A DNA stretch of 64,000 nt from Bryum argenteum (lineage: Eukaryota; Streptophyta; Bryopsida; Bryales; Bryaceae). The DNA is taken from the NCBI GenBank assembly GCA_037043015.1, contig CM073321.1:33334101-33398100 (forward strand). The letters run 5' to 3'. A program made the translations under genes and the position numbers. Position 1 is the stretch's first letter, and each line of letters opens with the position of its first letter. Shown one piece after another: positions 55,071 through 64,000 of the stretch. The notes beneath the pieces were generated by a model. The model saw nothing but the letters and a program-made list of their open reading frames with translations, searched no databases and was not told the DNA's origin.

Positions 55071-56598
55071 TGTGTCATCCCTTTCCATAGGATGCCCGAA
55101 CACCGTGGTGAGCCAAGAGGACCCCGGGAGTGACGTCCCGGGCTTCGCAAGAGACAAGGTGAAGTGACCAAGGGGAGTCCCGAGCAAACTACACACAATG
55201 GCGTCGTGTTCGGGACGAACTTGGTGGTGTGCTTTACATGGTTGGAAACCTTGTTCAAGCACGCACCCATGGGTCCAAAGAACGCGCCATTTCGAGTTGT
55301 GAGTCATGAGATATGACTCTCCAAAGTTGGAGCGCGTTCCGGGACACTCCGGGACTCGGGAGTGTTGCCTTTCGGGACTCAAAATGTCGCCCTTCTTGGA
55401 TGGCGGCATGTTGCATGTCTTTAAAAAGCACTGAACATGAGCTTCCCAAAATGCTAAGGCTCGTGAGGTGCAAAGCAATGCTTTGGGAGATATGGCTCTC
55501 CAAAGCATCGGGACTTCGGGACTCCGGGACTGCTGCCTCCCGGGACTCCCGAATGTTCAGAGGAGCATAGCTCCCAAATGGAAGCTTCAATTGGGACAGG
55601 TGAGAAGTCTATCGACATCTACTCAAAGAGTAGATGTCGAAAATGGGCTTGCATGTCCCATTTGGATAACCGAGCTACAAGTTAGCCCGAGAAGAAGATA
55701 CGGCCCGTTTTTGAGACTAAGGCAAAAACGGGTGGTCTTCCAAAACAAAAGTGTGTCACGGAAGGCCCCTCAACACAAGAGGGGGGGGGCCTACCGAAGA
55801 ATCCAGAGAGTACTATGAGGAGGGGTGGTCTCCCTCCTCACTTGCACATGGTGCCTTGAGGAGCCGGGGTGGCTCCAAGGGGTGAGGCTTGGGATGGGGC
55901 CTCACTCCCGCACCTTGTGGAAAATGGAGAGTGCTTTGGAGCATCTCTAAACATGGAGTTGGGAAGCGTCCCTCTCCAAGTTAGTCCCCGTGATAAGTAG
56001 TGCCGGTTCCCGGGAGTAACCGGGAATGGCTCTAAAGGGTGAGGCATGGAAAGGAAGCCTCACTCCTACACCTTGGGCATTGTGGGATGCTCTTGAGCAT
56101 CCCGCAACATTGGGTTGGAAAGAGTCCCGCTCCAAACTAGTCCCCGGGAAAACTAGTGCCGGATTCCAGGAGGATTTCCGGCAATGTCCCAAATGAAGTG
56201 AGATACAAGAGTGGAAGGGGGACTAGTGGGAAGTTGGACAATAGATAAGGGCGGTTAGCTCCGGGGGTGATTAGTAGCACCCTTGGGAGCTTGGACATTT
56301 GTGGAAGGCCGCCCCGTGCCACCAAGTGGCATGCCCATGTGTTGGTGGGAGTTCCGGGTTGGCATGCCCATGTGTTGGTGGGAGTTCCGGGTAATGAGTA
56401 TCCGGTAATGAGTTATGGAGTCAAGGTGGGTTGGGCACCTTGACTTAGAATGGTGCTAACATTGTGTGTGTGGGCACATGCAAGTGTTAGCAAAGTCGTG
56501 GCCGGTTGCTACCAACTAAGAGAGCCGGGATTCCGCTACCAAGTAAGGCTCACTAAGAAAAAAAAAAAAAATGAGTTGGAGTAATTAGGGTCGCGACA
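55071..56598 (+). repeat. 3' LTR of the chromodomain gypsy element
   Basis: TGTGTCATCCC start and GTCGCGACA end, 1,528 bp, matching the reconstructed 5' LTR and the solo LTR in length. It contains a cluster of CCCGGGACT / CGGGACTC short repeats (55330-55560). Open frames in it recur in all LTR copies and on both strands and are not genes. CTTTA follows at 56599-56603. Confidence 0.9.
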
Positions 56599-56752
56599 CT
56601 TTAACACGGAATTTTGGCCGTTACTGACCCTTTTTCCCCCGACGTTTTCCGTGCTTCGCGCCGACGCTACCTCTCCTTGATTGTCGCACACGCGCTTGAG
56701 CTCTACACGCGTTCGTCCGGCACGCCATAGGTTGGAGACGGAGGATACGGAA

Positions 56753-57921
56753 GAATGGCCGGAGAGAGAGCTTTGCGTATCTGGAGTAAAATTATCCAAG
56801 CTGGCATCCCAATGGCGGAGGATGCCCGGGCGCAGTTGGTGCAAGACCTTACTTAGATGGGGTGCACTGGGTTGTACTCGATTCCCTGGAACGTGGAGGA
56901 CGCAGGGATTATTAAGGAGGCCGTATCCGGACAAGACCCCCCGCATTTCGCGGATAACCCTGTCCGAGCTAAGCCGCAGTTTTGGCAGGAGACGTGCTGG
57001 AGGGTGACTTACAGTTTCTCGGATTCCTCGACTAGGTACATACAAGTGCGGATCAACACCTCTCTTAGCGAGATGTTCCACAACCCGGCGGACAAGCACG
57101 ACGGGTACCGAGTGGAGGATTGCGTGAATGCCAGGGAGCGGCGTTTACTCAGATTCCTGGCGCCGATCCTCACCCCGGAGAAGCCCCAATTCGTTTCCAA
57201 TGGACTGCTGAAGGTGATTATGGAGTCCTACCTCGGCCGGAAGCAAATTGGATGGGGGCATATTCTCGAGGAGGTGATTACCCCAGCCTCAAAGAAGACC
57301 ACCAGCACAAAGGGCTGCCCCCTGGCGCCGTTCATGTATCACTTCTACGCACATTACGAGTGCCTCAACCCGGGGGAGACCACGCTTCTCCGGATGGTCA
57401 TGGAGGGGAGGATGGACATGTTTCCCGAAGAAGAGATCCCCGCGGTAGGGCTCCCCGCAGCTACCAGGATCCTCCCCGGGGTGCCCGCTCCCGGAGCAGG
57501 AGTGCCTCCACCACCACCACTACCAGCACCACCACGACCGCCAGGCCCCGGAGAGCGGGGACCTCGGAGGCCAGGACTAGCGGCACCCGGACCAGGCGAT
57601 GGTGGAGCACCAGGACTCACTGCAGGGAGAGCAGCCGTTCCAAGACACAGAGAAGCGGCTCAGTTACTAGTAGTAGAGGAGGGCACTCCACCCCGGCCAG
57701 CCACCACACACAGGATGGCAACCCGGAGTGTAGCTGCGCCCGAGCCCAACTATCGGAGCGCGACCCTGCCCGGAGTAGAGGAAGACTCTCCAGTAGCCAT
57801 GTCGACCCCTCTAGCTCCTGGAAGTGCCTCCCTACCTCCCCTTCGGCCCATACAGGGGAATGACAGTGACGGGAAGGAGTTCCCTGTCCTGCGCCGGTGG
57901 AAATCAATGCAAACCCTTTGA
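56753..57921 (+). pseudogene. Gag-like protein with proline-rich tail
   Basis: ATG 56753 (MAGERALRIWSKIIQAG), TAG at 56854-56856, then the same frame is open to TGA 57919-57921. Body: SMFHN-like MFHNPADKHDGYRVEDC, LLRFLAPILTPEKP, GWGHILEEVI, PFMYHFYAHYECLNPGE. Tail: GVPPPPPLPAPPRPPGPGE and other Pro/Gly/Arg-rich sequence, disordered. It is the better preserved relative of the ORF set at 44761-45385. It sits between the 3' flank of the chromodomain element and a truncated LTR, and no pol gene was recognised beside it. Function unknown; gag-like is an inference. Confidence 0.5.
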
Positions 57922-57933
57922 TTTGGGGAGGCC

Positions 57934-58332
57934 GACTCTTCTTCTTTGTCGGGGGAACAGGAGGTAGAAGCCAAGGCCGAGGAAGCTCCGCCACCAGCCG
58001 ACCCGGCTCCGGAGGAGAAGACCCTGGTAAGAGAGGTACAGGCCACGGAAATCCCCATTGAGGTTTTTCTCCTGGCAGATAGTCCGGCAGAGGGCCCGGA
58101 TCAAGCCACAGCCTCGGTACGGATGGAGCGGGAGGGAGCCGAAGTACAAAAAGAAGAAGAAGGCGGACCTCCAATCCAAAAGTCCTCGACCACGAGTCCG
58201 GTGGAAGCTAACGAAGCCCAGGGAGGACACTTCACCTCCCCCGGTGCCTTCTCCTGTTGTCCGAGCCGGGCCACCCGAGCCGGCTGTAAGAACGAGTCCG
58301 ACGGTACAGCGGACTACCTCGTCCGAGGATAA
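57934..58332 (+). CDS. Acidic disordered ORF following the gag-like gene
   Basis: Glu/Ala/Pro-rich (EVEAKAEEAPPPADPAPEEK), same frame as or continuing from the gag-like ORF after its TGA. Stops at TAA 58330-58332. No domain. Probably the C-terminal tail of the same protein. At about 58430 the sequence passes into LTR. Confidence 0.35.
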   Translation, partial: DSSSLSGEQEVEAKAEEAPPPADPAPEEKTLVREVQATEIPIEVFLLADSPAEGPDQATASVRMEREGAEVQKEEEGGPPIQKSSTTSPVEANEAQGGHFTSPGAFSCCPSRATRAGCKNESDGTADYLVRG

Positions 58333-58429
58333 AGCCACCAGGAGGAAGGCAAAGAAGGTTATGGAGGAGACCTCGGAGTCGGAGGTATTGAGATTCAATA
58401 GAGGGAAAGAGAGAATACAACACACTCAA

Positions 58430-59681
58430 AGCTTATGGCTCTCCAAAGCTGGAGCGCGTTCCGGGACACTCCGGGACTCGGGAGTGTTGCCTTTCGGGAC
58501 TCAATGTGTCAACCTTCGTAGAGGGCAGCATGTTGCATATTTTTGGAAAGCTAATGACAAGGGCTTTCTAGAATGCTAAAGCTCAAGATGAGCAAAGCAA
58601 TATTCAAGGAGATATGACTCCTCAAAGTGGTCGGGACTTCGGGACTCGGGAATGTTGCCTCCCAGGACACCGAATGTTCAGAGGGGCATATCTCCCTTGA
58701 GACAGATCCAATTGACGTAACTAAGATATCTATTGATATCTACTGAACAAGTAGATGTCAAAAATGGGCTTGCACGTCCCATTTGGATACATGAGCTAGA
58801 AGCTAGCCCGAGGGAAAGTTAAAGCCCGTTTTTGAAGCTAAAGCAAAAACGGGTGGTCTTCCAAAAAAGAAGGTGTGTCACGGAAGGCCCCTCAACACAA
58901 GAGGGGGGGGGCCTACCAAAGACTCCACAGAGCACTTTGAGGAGGGGTGGTCTCCCTCCTCACTTGCACATGGTGCCATGAGGAGCCGAGGTTGCTCCAA
59001 GGGGTGAGACTTGGGATGGGGCCTCACTCCCGCACCTTGTGGAAAATGGAGAATGCTTTGAAGCATCTCTAAACATGGGGTTGAGAAGTGTCCCTCTCCA
59101 AGTTAGTCCCCGTGATAAATAGTGCCGGTTCCCGGGAGTGACCGGGAATGGCTCAAAAAAGGTGAGGCATGGAAAAGAAGCCTCACTCCCACACCTTGGG
59201 CATTGTGGGATGCTCTTGAGCATCCCGCAACATTGGGTTGGAAAGAGTCCCGCTCCAAACTAGTTCCCGGGAAAACTAGTGCCGGATTCCGGGAGGATTT
59301 CCGGCAAAGTCCCGAATGGGGTGAGAAACAAGAGTGCAAGGGGTCTAGTGGGAAGTTGGACAATGGATAAGGGCGGTTAGCTCTGGGGGTGATTGGTGTC
59401 ACCCTTGGGAGCTTGAACATTTGTGGAAGGCCGCCCCGTGCCACCAAGTGGCATGCCCATGTGTTGGTAGGAGTTTCGGGTAATGAGTATCGGATATTGA
59501 GTTATGGAGTCAAGGTGGGTTGGACACCTTGACTTAGGATGGTGCTAACATTGTGTGTGTGGGCACATGCAAGTGTTAGCAAAGTCGTGGCCGGTTGCTA
59601 CCAACTAAGAAAGCCGGGATTCCACTACCAAGCAAGGTTTACTAAGAATAAAAATGGGTTGGAGTAATTAGGGTCGCAACA
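58430..59681 (+). repeat. 5'-truncated, older LTR copy
   Basis: From TATGGCTCTCCAAAGCTGG onward it follows the LTR at 55490-56598, with many more differences (for example CAATGTGTCAACC for AAAATGTCGCCC), and ends GGGTCGCAACA at 59681. The first 240 bp or so of the LTR is missing. It directly abuts the 327-bp satellite. Confidence 0.85.
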
Positions 59682-62440
59682 GATCTGCCCACATGCCGAT
59701 GATGGCTTTTTTGATAGTATCGGAAAGGCCTGAGGCGGCTACCTTCCAGCTCATCCCCGTGATATAGTTTGATTTGCATCTTGGAAGGTATGTGTGATGT
59801 AACAAGGCGAGTTTCTTTTGGAGGGGCTCCAAGGCACCCCAAACTTGCATCGACGTAAATCTAGGAGGGGTTTCATGAATTTGGAATGTTTTTGATTCCC
59901 CTATAATATTCTTGTTTCTACTCGTAGATCAACTATGCATTCAGTGTGCCATTCAGTGTTGCGAGGTGCTGGGGAAGGACAGAGCTCCTGCCGGCTTGTG
60001 CAGGATGTGATCTACTCGCATGCCGATGATGGCTTCTTTAATGGTATCGGACACGCTTGAGGCGGCTTCTTTCCAGCTCATCCCCGTGATATAGTTTGAT
60101 TTAAATCTTAGAAGGTTTGTAAAATGTAACATGGCTAGTATATTTTGGAAGGGCTGGAGGGCACCCTAGACCTGCATCGACGTAAGTCTGAGAGGGGTTC
60201 CATAAATTTGAATTTTTTTTTATTCCACTGCGATATTCTTGTTCCTGCTGGTATATAAACTTTGAATTATATGTGCCATGCGGGCGTTGCGTGGTGCTGG
60301 GAAAGGAGAGTGCTCCTCCTGGCTTGTGCCGGATGTGATCTGCTCGCATGCCGATGATGGCTTCTTTGATGGTATCGAACAGGCCTGAGGAGGCTTCCTT
60401 CGAGCTCATCACCGTGTGTAGTTGTCTTTGATCTTGGAAGGTCTGTGAGATGTAACAAGGCCACTTATTTTTGAAAGGGCTCCCCGGCACTCTAGACTTG
60501 CGTCGACACAAGTGAGGGAGGGTTTCATGAATTTGAAAATTTTGAGATTCTCCTGTGATATTCTTGTTCCTACTGGTAGATCAACTTTAAATACGTTGTG
60601 TCATGCGGGCGTTGCGAGGTGCTGGGGAAGGACATAGCTCCAGCCAGCTTGTGCTTGATGTGAGCTGCTTGCATGCCGCTGATGGCTTCTCTGATGGTAT
60701 CGGAAAGGCCTGAGGCAGCTTCCTTCTAGCTCATCCCCGTGATGTAGTTTGATTTGAATCTTTGAAGGTCTGTGTGATGTTAGAGGGCCAATTTCTTTTG
60801 GAAGGGTTCCACGACACTCCAGACTTGCGTCGATGCAAGTCTGGGAGGGGTACTAGGAATTTGAAATATCTTTGATTCCCTCGTGATATTCTTGTTCATG
60901 CAAGTATAACAACTTTGAATTCAATGTGCCATCTGGGCGTTGTGAGGATCTGGAGAAGGACAGATCTCCTATTAGCTCATGCTCGATGTGATCTACTCGC
61001 ATGCCGATGATGGCTTCTTTGATGGTATCCAACATGCTTGACGCGGCTTCCTTCCACCTTATCCTCGTGATGTAGTTAGATTTGAATCTTGGAAGGTCTG
61101 TGTAATATAACAAGGCCTGTTTTTTTTGGAAGGGCTCGACGGGACCCCAGACTTGCGTCGACAGGAGATGGGGAGGGGCTCCATAAATTTGAATTTTTTT
61201 TATTCCCCTCTGATATTCTTGTTCCTGCTCATATATCAACTTTGAATTCTGTGTGCCATGAGGGCGTTGCGAGGTGCTCGGGAAGGACAGCTCCTGCCGG
61301 CTTGTGCTGGATGTGATCTGCTCGCATGCCAATGATGGCTTCTCTGATGGTATCGGAAAGGCCTGAGGCAGCTTCCTCCTAGCTTATCCCTGTGATGTAG
61401 TTTGATTTGAACATATGAAGGTCTATGTGATGTAACAAGAATAGTATTTTTCGGAAGGGCTCCACGGCATCCTAGACTTCCCTCCACGCATGTCAAGGAG
61501 GGGTTCGATAAATTTAAAATTTTTTTGATCCCCCTCTAATATTCTTGTTCCTGCTGGCATATCAACTTTGAATTTTGTGTGCCATCCGGGCGTTGCGAGG
61601 TGCTGGGGAAAGAGAGAGCTCTTGCCGGCTCGTGTTGGATGTGATCTGCTCGCATGCCAATGATGACTTCTCTGATGGTATTGGAAAGGCCTGAGGCGGC
61701 TTCCTTGCAGCTCATCCCCGTGATGTAGTTTGATTTGAATCTTAGAAGGTGTGTGTGATGTAACAAGGCTTGTATTTTTTGGAAGGGCTCCACGGCACCC
61801 CAGAGTCCCAGACTTGCGTTCACGCAAGTCTGGGAGGGGTTCCAGGTGCGTTGCGAGGTGCTGGAGAAGGACTGAGCTCCTACGGGCTCGCGCTTACTAT
61901 GATCTGCTCGCGTGCCGATGATGGCTTCTCTGATGGTATTGGACAAGGGAGAGGCGGCTTCCTTTCAGCTCATCCCCGTGATGTAGTTTGATTTGCATCT
62001 TGGAAGGTCTGTGTGATGTAACAAGGCCAATCTTTTTAAAAGGGCTCAACGGCACCATAGAATTGCGTCGACGCAAGTCTGGGAGGGGTTCCATGAATTT
62101 GAAATTCTTTTAATTGCCCTGTGACATTCTTGTTCCTTGTGGTTGATCAGCTCTGAATTCCGTGTACAATAGTGGCTTTTCGAGGTGCTGGGGAAGGATC
62201 GAGCTCCTGTCGGATCGTGTTGGGTTTCACGAATTTGCTAATTTTTTGATTGCGTTGTGGTATTCTTGTCCGTGCTCAGTGATCTATTTTGGATTCTTTG
62301 TGCCATTTGGACGTTGCGAGGTTCTGGGAGGGACCGAGCTCCTTGTCGGCTCGTGTTGGATTTGATATGCACGTTGGCCGATGATGGCTTCTTTGATGGC
62401 TATTGGACAGGCGTGAGGCGGCTTCTTTGCTTTCGCTTGA
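59682..62440 (+). repeat. ~327-bp satellite, about eight units
   Basis: The block GCATGCCGATGATGGCTTCT recurs with GGC at 59704, 60031, 60359, 60683, 61012, 61337, 61665, 61923 and 62386 (intervals mostly 324-329). Each unit also has GCTCATCCCCGTGAT, GATGTAACAAGGC, a near-palindrome GACTTGCGTCGACGCAAGTC and GGGCGTTGCGAGGTGCTGGG. The last units are shortened. Open frames across it are repeat artefacts. Confidence 0.92.
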
Positions 62441-62671
62441 CTGTTTATTTAATGTTCTCTATTAATTTAAAGTAGGACACGGTTATTTGGGTTAGCTTTG
62501 AAGTTGAGTAATGTGTTTATGAATTTTTATTAATAATTTAATAATTATTGGATAATCTAGTATTTTGTTAATTAAGGGCGTTTTCTTTTGTTTGTAGTTT
62601 CTCATTTTTGTTGAATGTTGTTGTATGCTTGTTGATATTCGACTTACTATTTGTTTCGTGTGGTATTGCAG
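62441..62671 (+). other. Intron or 5' flank of the following gene
   Basis: AT-rich, ends with a strong acceptor TGGTATTGCAG at 62671. Confidence 0.55.
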
Positions 62672-63505
62672 GATTCGTTAAAGCTACATGGAGTTGTTCG
62701 CGAAGAGGAATCTGATGCTGACAGCGACTTGTGTGCTTTGAGAGATCATGTCATGGCTGTAGTAGAGTCTCGTCGTTTAGTGGTAGCATTGTCCTTGGTT
62801 CCCGAAACTTCGCCTCCTGCCTCCCTTGTCCGTCACACTTCACGTATTGACGTTGATCGGGTTGCACAAGCGGTTAATATGCGAATTAAAAAGAATGAGG
62901 CCAAAGCTAGACGTATCAAAGGGAAAGCAGTAGCTAGAGTTGCACCCAGACATTCTCCGCGACTTTAGAACAAAGATCCAGATTGGAGTGCTAACGAGAT
63001 GAGAATGATCCACAAAAGCGATTCGATTGCGATTATAAACAGGTTTCGGTACAAACCTGTGAAAAAGTCTCGCATGATTATTCCACTTTATCGTCTTGTT
63101 TGCTATCCTAATGTGCGACCTATATCTGAACAAGACATCAGAAAACTGGAGAATGAGTTCAACGAAGGCTATTGCGAGAGCGACCGGGTCATGTACGTTT
63201 CCCCCTTCGATAGGAAAGGGAGAGAAAAATTGGTAGATTCCAAAGATGCTGTGTGGACGAATCCTCTATGGAAATCAGATAATGAAGAGTTTGAGAAGAC
63301 GCTGCAGTCTGATCTGGATCTTCAACACCTCAGTGACAAGTATTTTTACGTGTACGAAAGTAACCACCGTGTTATGGCGTGGATGTGTCATATTGAGAGG
63401 TACCATAAGATGGAACCTTCGTGGTACATCTCCGTGGATTGTATCGTACTTGATGCACGAGGAGAGAGCAACCTCCTGCTTGACGCTATGAACGACATAA
63501 ATTAG
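62672..63505 (+). pseudogene. ParB-like/DNA-methyltransferase family gene, N-terminal part
   Basis: After an acceptor at 62671 the frame has an acidic start (REEESDADSDL), a basic stretch (IKKNEAKARRIKGKAVARV), a TAG at 62966-62968, then in the same frame the ParB-like block: NVRPISEQDIRKLENEF, VMYVSPFDR, YFYVYESNHRVMAW, WYISVDCIVLDARGES, LLDAMNDIN, ending TAG 63503-63505. It aligns throughout with 12330-12865. The NH.V motif after Y-x-S is the counterpart of the ParB 'GNHR' element, here with NHR intact. A GTAAGT donor at 63506 overlaps the stop codon; splicing would still give TAG with the next acceptor. Confidence 0.68.
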
Positions 63506-63568
63506 TAAGTAATTGTTTGATTTTTTCGATTCGCTCTATTTGTATTTTAATTAACTGATCTGACTCAG

Positions 63569-63898
63569 GCTTCAGAGGGAGCGACAAACAATGCAATTCG
63601 ACGCAGTACAGGACTGACTCAACTTTCTACAGGTGGACTTACAAATGCTACGTCCCCTCCTCAATCATTCACCGTTGACCACAACTCCCAGCAGTCCCCA
63701 TGTCGCCTCAGTCAGCCGATATTTGCCAAACGCCCTCTTCCGAAACCCAAACACATTGGTAGCAGCTCGTTGTCAAAAATTTCAGTTACTCTGCCTATGT
63801 ATCTCGAGAAGGGAAACATTGGAGATTTGGTTCATCAATTGTTGAAGACTGGAAACTGGGATTCGCAAATCGTCAATATCGTTCAGCACATCAAGAAA
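63569..63898 (+). CDS. Downstream exon, partial, Ser/Pro-rich then helical
   Basis: Between an acceptor (CTGACTCAG) and a GTACTA donor at 63899, open in one frame: ASEGATNNAIRR, then SLSKISVTLPMYLEKGNIGD, LVHQLLKTGNWDSQIVNI. It does not align with the exon that follows the ParB block in the copy at 12967. Its phase does not match the exon before it. It may be an exon of the same gene with an undetected shift, or of a different gene. The gene runs off the window. Confidence 0.4.
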
Positions 63899-64000
63899 GT
63901 ACTATTTCGTACAATTGTCATTTATAATCTTTTTATTTCTATTTTGTACTTATAAATCTATTAGCCATTATCTAATTATTGACTTCTATCTCAGATTGGA

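Larger units (their letters stand above)
43947..56598 (+). mobile_element. Chromodomain Ty3/gypsy retrotransposon with nested insertions
   Basis: 5' LTR 43947-50415 (about 1,508 bp once the nested insertion is removed), primer binding site, gag, CCHC, protease/RT, RNase H, integrase, chromodomain, polypurine tract, 3' LTR 55071-56598 (1,528 bp). Flanked by CTTTA on both sides. Original length about 7.7 kb. Reading frames are broken many times, so it is no longer autonomous. Element order and the chromodomain place it with chromoviruses. Confidence 0.92.

Noticed and set aside
60101-62094. Multiple minus-strand frames of 65-160 codons
   Set aside because: Each is one or more turns of the 327-bp satellite.
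10544-62968. Reassigned genetic code in which TAA and TAG mean glutamine, as in some green algae
   Set aside because: Several stops do fall at likely Gln codons, but normal ends of good exons use TAG (SET gene), TGA (OPR) and TAA. Some premature stops replace Trp or an aromatic residue, and frameshifts are also common. Decay explains the data better.

Overview
The window reads as nuclear DNA of a green-lineage eukaryote. Genes are split by short GT-AG introns, there are remnants of a plant-type B-class cyclin-dependent kinase, a 12-oxophytodienoate-reductase-like enzyme and a SUVR-type SET methyltransferase, and one LTR element has a plant-style tRNA-Met primer site. The density of decayed, nested transposons and several unusual protein families suggest a charophyte (stonewort-like) alga such as Chara. 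The organism call is an inference. Almost every gene carries at least one stop or frameshift, so most of the window is transposon sequence or pseudogene.

Layout. 0-6 kb: a decayed MULE-type transposase (minus). 6-12 kb: a mosaic of host-gene pieces (CDKB exons, an OPR C-terminus, Gfo/Idh/MocA oxidoreductase exons) set in a 53-bp hairpin-forming repeat. 12-28 kb: one ParB-like plus DNA-methyltransferase gene whose exon is split by an 11,634-bp DNA transposon (13735-25368). That transposon has inverted ends beginning GGGTGAATGTACACTAAACC, a TGAA target duplication, its own transposase-like gene, and a cargo gene region with coiled coil, a RING-like zinc site and a SUVR-type SET domain. 28-33 kb: a Tyr/Asn/Gln-rich gene with in-frame stops and a divergent protein kinase pseudogene. 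33-36.3 kb: tandem units and C-rich tracts. 36.2-43.9 kb: a minus-strand Ty3/gypsy element encoding a C5 cytosine DNA methyltransferase upstream of RT-RNaseH-integrase and a PHD finger downstream, next to another fragment of the ParB-methyltransferase family. 43.9-56.6 kb: a chromodomain-bearing gypsy element (CTTTA target duplication) whose 5' LTR contains an inverted solo LTR (TGAAG duplication), which in turn contains a 3.4-kb element (ACTCATT duplication). 56.6-59.7 kb: a gag-like gene and a 5'-truncated LTR. 59.7-62.4 kb: a ~327-bp satellite. 62.7-64 kb: the start of another ParB-like family gene running off the window.

A common theme is chromatin and DNA modification: a SET methyltransferase on a DNA transposon, a cytosine methyltransferase and a PHD finger on one retroelement, a chromodomain on another, and a ParB plus beta-class DNA-methyltransferase gene family. 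Many premature stops are TAG, TAA or TGA at places where a single C-to-T change from CAG, CAA or TGG would explain them. That fits decay of methylated DNA, but it is an inference.
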